A stretch of 64,000 bases of DNA from positions 1,178,001 through 1,242,000 of the forward strand of contig CP099428.1 in assembly GCA_024114885.1 (NCBI GenBank), given 5' to 3'. The translations under genes were made by a program, and so were the position numbers. Shown here one piece after another: positions 50,731 to 61,303 of the stretch. The stretch comes from Septoria linicola. Lineage: Eukaryota; Ascomycota; Dothideomycetes; Mycosphaerellales; Mycosphaerellaceae. The notes below the pieces were generated by a model that had not been told where the DNA came from, ran no database searches, and saw nothing but the letters and a program-made list of their open reading frames with translations. Each line of letters starts with the position of its first letter. Within the stretch, counting starts at the first letter, position 1.

Positions 50731-52714
50731 AATACTCTCTATATACTCTCTATATACTCGCTACTATACCTCCTACTACTAGAGACTACGAACTATACCG
50801 TACGTAGATTACCGAGTACCTTAAGGCTAGAGTATCTAAAGTAACTATTTAAAAAGACCTCCGAGACGTCTACTATATCGATATAACTACGAGAACAATT
50901 AGACGATTAATAGTAATATAGGGTATCTAGAGCGCTAGGAAGAATAATAGACGCGTATAGTATATACTAAATAATCTATAAGTATTAGAACAGTAGATTA
51001 CCTTTATATTCTACGACTTATAGCTCTCGGACGAGGTAGCTATAGAGCTCCTAAAGATTAATAGCTATAATATTACTAAGAAATAGTATAGTAAGATAAG
51101 AAGACGTATAAAGCTTATAAAAAGGAAGTATAGAAAGAAGTATACTACTACCGAAGCTAAGATTAAGGCTATACTTACTATTAAGCTTAATAAAGCTATA
51201 GTTAAGACGTATAGTAGAAGAAACCTATATACGTATCTATAGAGTAAGTATAATATTATCGGATAGTAGAGTACTCGCTACTAGCGTATACTAACTCGTA
51301 GCTAATACTCGTAGTAACCGAATTTATAGTATAGTAAAGCGACTTAATCCTAAGAGTGTTCGACGCTAGATAGAGCGTGCGCGCGAGTATTATAGAGCCG
51401 TTATTATACCTAGACCTAGCTTCGTAACCTTAATAGATATATACTATAAATTCGAGTTCTATAATATATAGATCTATACTAGAATCGATATCTATTCGCG
51501 CTATATTAAGTAGATTTACTATAGTATTACTAGACGGACTACCGTATTAGTACTAGCTTAATATCTTATAATACTACGCTACGGCAATATAGCGCTTTAA
51601 ATTATTCGCTTCGACTATAGTATAGAAATAATACTCGCTATAGATACTTATTATAAGGTTCGATAAGCGATCTATAATACGGAGAATAAGTAGATCGTAC
51701 GTAAGAGTAGAGAGCTATTACTACTACTAGAATTTAACTAGTGTTTTAAGTATAGAATAAGTAAGATAAACTAGCGTATTAAGGCGTAGTAGAACTAATA
51801 AGCGCCTATCCTATTACTATAGAGATCCTACTTCTACGAGATATATAGAGCGTTACTCTATTAAGAAGATTCGCTCGTAGATAGGATTACTTTCTTAGCG
51901 ATCTATATACCGATAATACGTACTATAGTTATAGAGTTTATATATATATAGAATAACTATAGTATACGTAATTAACGTAAGGAACGACTATATTCTATTC
52001 TAGGTATTCTATATATATTACGCTATTATCCTATACTAAGCGGCTATACTTACTAATCTATACTACTACCTAATAAGGTACTAGATAATATAGAGTAGGA
52101 CCTTATAGGATTCGGTTCGTACTCGATAGTACTCGCTACTATAACTCGCTAACTAAATAGTAGATCTTGAAGCCTATCTACCTAAAGAGACCCTTTAATA
52201 GTATACGTCTACCCTATATAAATATAACGTCCTTTTACCTATCGATAGTAGTATATATAACGATAATAGTAAGCGCCTTTATAAGTTTACTTATAAACGC
52301 TTACGCTCTCTTGTCTATAAACATATTATATCTAAATAATAGCTAATACTATACGAGCTTAAAAAGCTACTAGTAGTACGCTAATAGATCCCTTTACGAT
52401 AGATATAAGATATATTTAACGCGTCTAATAGCTAGCTAATTACTAATAATAATACTAGAGTAATAGAGTTTATAACCGATCTACCTCTAGTAAATAGTAT
52501 AGATTAGCGTAGTAAATTTAGTTATATACTCTACTCTACGAGTTAGCGTATAAGGCTTAGCGAGTATATACTTTCGATATTATATCGTCCTTCCTTACCT
52601 TTCTCTTTCCTATAACGTTATCTTATATATACTATATCTTTTACTATAATTATAGCCGATATTAAGATACTACTCTAGGATCTATACTATCTATAGATAG
52701 GTAAATAATATAGT
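50731..52714 (+). pseudogene. RIP-destroyed integrase-core (DDE) transposon gene
   Basis: AT-rich sequence with stops throughout and almost no CA/TG dinucleotides, while CG is still common. On the plus strand, conceptual reading shows decayed integrase-core landmarks in order: IDIYSRYI around 51484-51507 (catalytic Asp), IRFDYSIE around 51604-51627 (from an SDRG/TE-like segment, second Asp), and CFKYRISKIN*RIKA** around 51741-51791 (from a YGTS..NQRIEAWW-like segment with the Glu). This spacing fits the fungal integrase-core-domain transposase family. The class is inferred from motifs only, and the element borders are not visible except where Copia starts. Confidence 0.5.
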
Positions 52715-52991
52715 TATTAAAAGTAGAGGGCGTATTATATACTATATAATGTTAAGAAGGGTATAGCGTAGTAAAGAAGAATAGGAGATTAATCTTAAAC
52801 TAACTTATATATATAGTATAGTAGTAATATGCTAGGAACTAAATATAAAGTTAATTAAGTTAGTTATCTAAGAAGAGAAGAAAGAGAAGTAAGATATACC
52901 TCTTACTAAGCCTTAGGTAGATACCTTAGGTATCTAGAACTATACCTAAATATCTATATCTAGACTAACTATCTAGGATATATTCTTAATA
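52715..52991 (-). repeat. LTR of outer Copia element
   Basis: About 277 bp, the reverse complement of the inner LTRs. It begins TATTAAAAG and ends TTAATA, as expected if the terminal TG...CA changed to TA by RIP. Confidence 0.8.
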
Positions 52992-54588
52992 CTCCTACTT
53001 ATATTATATAGTTAGATCTTTCTATAGATTATCTATAATACTTAAGTACTAGCCCTAATCTTAATTAGTTATTAAGTACTTACTTTTTAGACTAATAACT
53101 AGATAGTACTAACTATTAATCTAATAAACTTTCTATACTACTATCTCCTATAAAAAGGTAAAAGAAATACCTTCTATAAGATCTTCTTTCTCTCTTATAT
53201 AAGAGTAGATTATTTAGGATATAGACTATCTAGTAAGTTACTCCTATCCTTTCTTATAGCTAATTCTAATAGCTCTCTAGATTCCTTATAGCCTAGTCCC
53301 CTACTTAGTTATATTCTATATAGCTTCTTAGTTCCCTAATAGCCTTTAGAGTATACTATTCTTAGCTATAAGGATCTTATATTAAGCTAGGAAGTAGAGT
53401 AACTATATACTAGTAGAGGAGATAATAGCTACTATAGAGGAGGTCTTTAATATTAACTAGTACTTAGCCTTAGAGGGTATCTAGTTTAGCTAGGTACTAT
53501 ATAGTAATATTATAGTTAGTAATAGGTCTAATATTAGTAAGAGTATTTAGGACTTTATAAAGTCTAACTAAGAAGGAGTTAAGTAACTAAAATCTTTCTT
53601 TTAGACTCCTCTTAGTTTAACTTTAAGGCTTGGAGTTATCTTTTATATATCTCTTATATAAGGTAGAGCTACCTTATAAACTCTTAAAACTATAGTCTAT
53701 TCTTTAGCTTAGTAAGACTATCTACTACTATCTCTTTTATATTTATATATTCTATAGAGATAAGTCTATTCTACTAGAGCTTTCTTATAGCATTATATAA
53801 GATATTAATGTGTTTAGACTTGTTATAAATATATAAGTCCTTAACTAGAGTAAGGGTAGCTTAGTTATTACCTTTTAGCTAAATTAGCTTAATTCTAGTA
53901 ATAGTTTCCTAGTTACTAAGGATCCTTAGTTAGTAAGAACATTCTCCTACTAACTCTAGGTATCTAAGCTCTCTTAAAAGAGTACTAAGGAACTATAACT
54001 ATTTTATATATACTCCTATAGCTATATATTTAGCTTCTATTATAGATATAGCTATAGATTTCTACTTCTTACTTATCTAGGAGATTAGTATACTATAAAA
54101 GAAGAAGATATATCTAAGGATTAAGACTCTATTAGTCTTGTCTATTATATAGTTAGAGTCTATATATCTAGTAAGACAGCCTTAACTATTCCTTAAGTAT
54201 CTTAGACTAAGGTCTAGGTTTAATCTCAGGTATCTAGTTAGCTTCTTTAGAGCCTTTATATGTCCTACTATTAGATTACTAATATAGGAGCTTAATCTTC
54301 TAAGAGTAAATAAAATATCTAGTCTTATAATAGTTATAAGCTATATCTATATTCTAATAATAGATTAGTACTCCTATTTGTTATACCTTTTATTATTTAG
54401 TCTAGTAGGCTTTAGACTTTTATAGCTGTCTATTAGTAAAAGAGTTAGTAATATAGTCTCTTAACCTATTCCTATCTTAGCTAGGTTCTCTTAGATATAG
54501 TGCTTCTAGTTAAGTTTTAGCTAGCCTTACTATCTGTTTCTTATTAGTCTTATTCTAAGAATCTTGTCTAGTTCTCTAAGATCTTTAA

Positions 54589-54830
54589 TCTTAAAGACCT
54601 TACTAAGTTAGTCTTTAAACTAGAGGATATCTTCTAGTCTCTCTATAGTAATAGGTATATTATTAATATAGATTAGGATTATTAGGTCTTTCCTTTTCTT
54701 ATAGATTAGTCTTAAAGACCTTACTAAGTTAGTCTTTAAACTAGAGGACATCTTCTAGTCTCTCTATAGTAATAGGTATATTATTAATATAGATTAGGAT
54801 TATTAGGTCTTTTTTTTTCTTATAGATTAG
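54589..54830. repeat. 121-bp tandem duplication in outer Copia RT region
   Basis: Two adjacent 121-bp copies (54589-54709 and 54710-54830) starting TCTTAAAGACC and ending ATAGATTAG, with only a few differences. The matching region of the inner element (about 59340-59440) has one copy. Confidence 0.9.
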
Positions 54831-54992
54831 AAGATATAGGTCTACTTCTAATTGTCTAAATCCTATTCCTTTTAGCTTTAATATATATAGCTAATTCTAG
54901 TCTCTTATAGCTTACTTTAGCCTATAGAGACTCTTTAGAACTTATAAGACTATACTAGTTAGTAGGTTAATACCTAGTAGTAGGATTATATA

Positions 54993-54997
54993 GATAT
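54993..54997. repeat. Target-site duplication GATAT, left
   Basis: GATAT immediately before the inner 5' LTR, repeated at 61299-61303 after the 3' LTR. Confidence 0.85.
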
Positions 54998-55276
54998 TGT
55001 TAAGAATGTATCCTAGATAGTCAGTCTAGATATAGACTTCTAAGTATAGTTCTAGATGCCTAAGGCATCCACCTAAGGCTTAGTAAGAGATATATCTTAC
55101 TTCTCTCTCTTCTCTTCTTAGATAACTAACTTAATTAACTTTGTATTTAGTTCCTAGTATATTACTACTACACTATATGTATAAGTCAGTTCAAGATTAA
55201 TCCCCTATTCTTCTTTACTACGCTATACCCTCCTTGACATTATATAGTATCTATAACACGCCCTCTACTTTTAATA
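54998..55276 (+). repeat. 5' LTR of inner Copia element
   Basis: 279 bp starting TGTTAAGAATG and ending TTTTAATA. It differs from the 3' LTR at 12 positions by direct comparison, all transitions. Confidence 0.9.
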
Positions 55277-55292
55277 GGTTATGAGCCCGGGT
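55277..55292 (+). other. Primer-binding site, half-tRNA initiator Met type
   Basis: GGTTATGAGCCCGGGT abuts the 5' LTR. Its complement contains GGGCTCATAACC, the anticodon stem-loop of eukaryotic initiator tRNA-Met rather than its 3' end. This is the priming mode known for Drosophila copia and yeast Ty5. Confidence 0.75.
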
Positions 55293-58200
55293 TTATATAC
55301 TAAATAGGAGTAACCTATATTAGTATAGGTTACTTGTATCCCTTGTAGTTTGTAGAAAACATTTAGGGCCTAGAAGTTTCCCTAACTATATTACTAACGA
55401 AGCTAGTTTGTACCTAGTAGTATATAAGTTAGTAAAGATCTCTATAAGATAGTAGTATGTTTCTACTTTATTAATACCTACCCAGTTCTCTACTATTGCA
55501 CCTAGCATTACTAGAGTTAGAAGAGGCTACTTAGCCTTCCTACTACCTAGTAATAGAAACTCTACTAAGAGAGAAAGATCTAAGTCTTAGTAATTTCCTA
55601 AATACGAGGAATCCCTGTCCCTTAGAGCTAGTCTCCCTACTATAAGAAATTACTCTTCTCTAGAATCCTTAGCTAGTCTGAAGCATTCTACTAATTATTT
55701 ATTCTATTTACCTATTTCTATAATAGACTAAGAGGACAAGAAGAGCCAAAGGATTCTAATCCTAGACAGAACTAACTAGAAGAGATAGTTCAAGCTATAG
55801 ATAGACAAGCTAGAAGGAAAGGACTAGTTCTAGGCAATTAGCTAACTAATTATTATAGGGAACCTATACATAGTTTAGTAGGACACTAGTCTTTAGATAT
55901 ATGTCACTTAGAATCAACACTTCTTAAAAGACAATATAGTATATAGGTTTAGTATTAGATATAGTATTAGTGAAGATAATAAGATAGAGCTAGAGACATA
56001 GTATGTTACTATACTAGTAGCTAAGATATAGGTGATTCTCTAGAATAAGTATAACAGAGTCCTGAAGTCCTATACTATAGGTCTGATTAAGTAGTTTGTT
56101 ATATTTAGGATATTACCTAATAAGACAATTAAGGAAGTATAGAGACACCTTAGAGGCCTAGGTAAGAGGATTACTAAGATTGATCCTTAGGAAGCCTACT
56201 ACTAGAGCTAAGAGAAAAGGCTAAAATATCTCCTATAGTCCTTACCTATATTATACTAAGTAGCTAAGGATACTATTATGACCTAACTATCCTTAGATAT
56301 AGACACTATTCTCCTTCTACTTAAGTCCTAAGAGGTAAGAGACAATCTAGACAAGATAGACATAGGTCTAGCTATATTCTATTCTAGGTAGCCCTACTAA
56401 GGAAAGTCCTTACTAATATACTAGCTCTATAAGAAAGAGAAGTACTAGTTGAAGGATTGTCCTAACCTCCCTACTACTAAGAAACTGTCCTAGTAGAGAA
56501 ACAGTACTAAGAACTAGAAGGACCCTTAGGGATTATTCCTTAGAGAGAGGGTTAGAAGATCCCTTTTACTAAAAAATACTAGATATATCAAGAAAGCTGT
56601 CTATAAGTTATTATTATATAATAAGCTAAAGAAGGTTGTCCAGAAAATAAGCAAGTAGCTTCAAAGGATAGAAAAGTCTAGAAAGCTTCTAAAGAAAGGA
56701 TTTTCAGCCTAGGAGTCTAGTTCTAGTTCTAATTCTAGAACTTACTCTAGTTCTAGAAGCAATAATAATTCTCTATTAGAAGATAATAACTAAGATAAGT
56801 TAGCCTATTCTATAATTAAGGCTAAAGGCAAGTTGTTACCCTAAGAATAGCTCTTAGATTCCTATACCTTATCCTATATAACTAACTAACTATCCTTCTT
56901 TAGATTAGTAAAGCTACTAAGAAAGAAAGTATAGATCAAGGTAGGAGGAGGATACCTCTATATAACCTACTCTAGACTAGTATAGATAAAGGGAATCTTA
57001 GGAGGAGAAGTTCTACTTAATAGGGTACTATTTGTTCCTAATCTTAGAGTAAATCTTGTGTTATAGAATTAGTTTAGTAAGCAATTTAGAGTCTAGAAGC
57101 CTGATTTCACTCTTACCTCCCTAGATAGCTAAACAGTTATAAAGACTAAGCTGGTTAGAGGTATTCTATTTATTAGTAAGATATTACCTCTCCTATAGGA
57201 AAAGTTATATTACTTACTATATAATCCTATAGAGGTTAACAATACCTATACTACCCTATTAGAGAAGGATCTGAAATAGTAGGAGCTATAATATAGAAGA
57301 TTTGCACACTTTGGAAGAGGGTTACTCTTAAACCTTTATAAAGTTACTAACCTAAAGGAAAGAATTCTAATTCCTAACTAGGAAGAGTATAAGTATAGGA
57401 TCTATATAATAGGTAAGATAAAGAAACACCTAGGTAAGTCTATTAAGAGAAGACCTGAAAGATTAGCCCTTATATTAGTAGATATCTATAGACTATTACT
57501 ATTATTAGTAAAAGGTTTTATATAGTAGCTTGAGATTGTTAATAACTTCTTAAGAAAGAAATAGGCATTTCTACTCAAGGCTAGATCAGATATACTAACT
57601 GCTCTTTAGAACTAGAGGATCAAGGTAGAAAGGCAGTTAGTAGCACTCCTTAAGTCTATAAGGGCTAATAATACTAGAGAGATCACTACTTTAATTAAAC
57701 AGTAAAAGAAGGACTTTAGAATCACTCTTAAGCCAACTAAGGCCTATAATTTACTCTAGAATAGAGTAGTTAAGAGGTCTATTTAAACATTAGAGGCCTC
57801 TATTAGAGTAATACTTAAAGAAAGCAAGATACCTATTAAGTTTTAGCTAGAAGCCCTTAAAGTATAGATATATATAAGGAACAAGCTTCTAAATAGACCT
57901 GATGTTAAGGGATTCAAGCTCTTACCTAATAAAGCTTTTAATAGGATTAAACTAATAGTCTCCTACCTTAAGGTATAGGGATATAGAGCTATAGTATATA
58001 TAGATACAAGAGTATAGCCTTAGTAGGCAAGGAGTAATAAACTAATAAACAGAGGAAAGGATGCTATGTTTATTAGATACTATAATAACATAGTAAAGGT
58101 ATAGAAGTTCTAGGAGCCAGATATAAAGGCTGTTAAGTAGCACACTAATATAATCTTCTTTAAAGATAAGCTAGGTAGAGAATTAGACTTAAATATTAAG

Positions 58201-61019
58201 ATCAAGAATCTCCCTAGTTTAACTCTAGAAAGAAGACCTATTAGAAGGCTAAGAACTATTAGCTAGCCTACTCTATAAGCTAGTAAAAGTACCCTAGGTG
58301 CTCCTAGTCTAGGCTAGTAGAAGCCTCCTCCCCCTTAGCTATTAGTATAGGTTTAGGAAGGAAAGAAACTCTTTATATAACTTCTACCTCTACTAGAAGA
58401 TGTAGGAGAGTATAGAAAATTCCTAGACTAAGGGAAAGTTAAGAAAGAATCTAAGAATTCTGCTTAAGAAACTATAGAGGTAGATTAGGAGTAGATAGCC
58501 CTAAGGTAAACTCTTAGAAAGAGGAAAGTATTCTAAGAACTTAATAGATTTAACTAGAAGCTAAAGCTAATTAGGCTTGAGCTAGATTAGAATAGTTAGC
58601 TAGACAAGGAAATGCTCCTAGAGTATTAGGCTTTCTTCTTAGCTATAAGCTCTATTAACCTAGGTATCCTATAGGACCTAGAATTCTTAGAGGAAGTTAA
58701 AGAGATTACATTCTTAGCTACTAAAGAAGTAGGAATGTATAAATAGGAGGTTCTAATCCTAAAGAACTATAAGGAAGTAGTAAGTAATCCTAAGTAGGGT
58801 TATCTCTAGTAAGAAGCTATTTAGAAGGAGCTAGATGTATTTATAAGTAATAACACCTAGACTGTAGTAGTCCTACTAAAAGGGGCTAACCTAGTTACCT
58901 TAAGATAGGTCTTTAATGTTAAGAGAAAGCTTAGTAGAGCTATTAAAAAGTTCAAGGCAAGACTAGTTATAAGAGGGTTCTCCTAAAAGTATAGAGTAGA
59001 CTATATAGAAACTTTTACCCCTATAGTTAGGTAGGATACTCTAAGAGGATTCATAGCTATAGTCTGTAAGAAGGACCTAGTTCTATACTAAGTAGATATA
59101 AACAATGTATTTATAGAGAGTACCCTATATAAGGATATCTATATAATCCTACTACTAGGTATTAACCTATTAACTAGTATAGTCTTATAAGTTCTAAGGA
59201 GTCTCTATAGGCTGAAGTAAGCTATAAAAGACTAGAATCAGCTGTATATGTTAAAGCTGAAAGGAATAGGATTCAGACAATTAGAAGTGGACCTATGTCT
59301 TCTAATCTATAAGAAAAGGAAAGACCTAATAATCCTGATCTATATTAATAACATACCTATTACTATAGAGAGACTAGAAGATGTCCTCTAGTTCAAAGAC
59401 CAACTTAGTAAGGTCTTTAAGATTAAAGATCTTAGAGAACTAGACAAGATTCTTAGAATAAGACTAACAAGAAACAGATAGTAAGGCTAGCTGAAACTTA
59501 ACTAGAAGTACTATATCTAAGAGAACCTAGCTAAGATAGGAATAGGTTAAGAGACTATATTACTAACTCTTTTACTAATAGACAGCTATAAAAGTCTAAA
59601 GCCTACTAGACCAAATAATAAAAGGTGTAACAAATAGGAGTACTAATCCATTATTAGAATATAGATATAGCTTGTAACTGTTATAAGACTAGATATTTCA
59701 TTTGCCCTTAGAAGATTGAGCTCCTATATTAGTAATCTAATAGTAGGACATATAAAGGCTCTAAAGAAGCTAACTAGATACCTGAGATCAAACCTAGACC
59801 TTAGTCTAAGATACTTAAGGAATAATTAAGGCTACCTTACTAGATATATAGACTCTGACTATATAATAGACAAGACTAACAGAGTCTCAATCCTTGGATA
59901 TGTCTTCTTCCTTTATAGTACACTAATCTCCTAGATAAGTAAGAAGCAGAAATCTATAGCTATATCTATAATAGAAGCTAAATATATAGCTATAGGAGCA
60001 TATACAAAACAGTTACAGTTCCTTAGTACTCTTTTAAGAGAGCTTGGATACCTAGAGTTAGTAGGAGAATGTTCTTACTAACTAAGGATCCTTAGTAACT
60101 AGGAAACTGTTACTAGAATCAGGCTAATTTAGCTAAAAGATAATAACTAAGCTACTCTTACTCTAGTTAAGGACTCATATGTTTATAATAAGTCTAAACA
60201 CATTGATATCTTATATAATACTGTAAGAAAGCTCTAGTAGAACAGACTTATCTCTATAGAATATGTGAATATAAAAGAGATAGTAGTAGATAGTCTTACT
60301 AAGCTAAAGAATAGACTACAGTTTCAGGAGTTTATAAGGCAGCTCTACCTTATATAAGAGATGTGTAAAAGATAACTTTAAGCCTTAGAGCTAAACTAAG
60401 AGGAGTCTAAAAGAAAGATTTTAGTTACTTAACTCCTCCTTAGTTAGACTTTATAAAGTCCTAAATACCCTTACTAATATTAGACCTATTACTAACTACA
60501 ATATCACTATATAGCACCTAGCTGAACTAGACACCCCCTAAGGCTAAGTACTAGTTGATATTGAAGACCTCCTCTATAGTAGCTATTATCTCCTCTACTA
60601 GTGTATAGTTACTCTACTCCCTAGCTTGATATAAGATCCCTATAGCTAAGAATAGTATACCCTAAAGACTATTAGGGAACTAAGAAGCTATATAGAATAT
60701 AACTAAGTAAGGGACTAGGCTATAAGGAATCTAGGGAGCTATTAGAATTAGCTATAAGAAAGGATAAGGGCAACTTACTAGATAGTCTATGTCCTAAACA
60801 ATCCACTCCTATATAAGAGAGGAGGAAGATCTTATAGAAGGCATTTCTTTTACCTTTTTATAGGAGATAGTAGTATAGAAAGTTTGTTAGATTAATAGTT
60901 AGTGCTGTCTAGTTATTAGTCTGAAAAGCAAGTACTTAATGACTAATCAAGATTGGGACTAGTATTTAAGTACTATAGATGATCTATTAAAAGATCTGAC
61001 TATATAGTATGAGTAGGAG

Positions 61020-61298
61020 TGTTAAGAATATATCCTAGATAGTCAGTCTAGATATAGACTTCTAAGCATAGTTCTAGATACCTAAGGCATCTACCTAAGG
61101 CTTAGTAAGAGGTATATCTTACTTCTCTCTCTTCTCTTCTTAGATAACTAACTCAATTAACTTTATATTTGGTTCCTAGTATATTACTACTATACTATAT
61201 GTATAAGTCAGTTCAAGATTGATCCCCTATTCTTCTTTACTACGCTATACCCTCCTTGATATTATATAGTATCTATAACACGCTCTCTACTTTTAATA
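61020..61298 (+). repeat. 3' LTR of inner Copia element
   Basis: 279 bp, starts TGTTAAGAATA and ends TTTTAATA. A purine-rich stretch (GAGTAGGAG) precedes it at about 61011-61019, a likely polypurine tract. Confidence 0.9.
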
Positions 61299-61303
61299 GA
61301 TAT
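61299..61303. repeat. Target-site duplication GATAT, right
   Basis: Second copy of GATAT directly after the inner 3' LTR. Confidence 0.85.

Larger units (their letters stand above)
52715..54997 (-). mobile_element. Outer Copia element, left part (reverse orientation, RIP-mutated)
   Basis: Starts with an LTR in reverse (52715-52991), then the reverse complement of the RNase H and reverse transcriptase region, matching 59160-61020 of the inner element. It breaks at 54997 in the middle of the RT region, exactly where the inner element inserted, and resumes at 61299. Stops in every frame. It carries more C-to-T/G-to-A changes than the inner copy, so it is probably older. Its left flanking 5-mer is ATAGT; the right end lies outside the window. 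Confidence 0.85.
54998..61298 (+). mobile_element. Inner Copia LTR retrotransposon, complete but RIP-inactivated
   Basis: 6301 bp bounded by two 279-bp LTRs and a 5-bp GATAT duplication. Internal order on the plus strand is Gag with a decayed CCHC knuckle (about 56413-56463: Y*LYKKEKY*LKDCPN), protease-like LDSYTLS (about 56853), integrase (57350-58260), reverse transcriptase (58800-59560) and RNase H (59850-60300). This is the Copia order. The RT active site now reads YINN (about 59338-59350) instead of YVDD-type, and the first catalytic segment VDINNVF is at about 59091-59111. TAG/TAA stops replace Trp and Gln codons throughout, the expected result of RIP. It cannot be autonomous. Confidence 0.92.
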
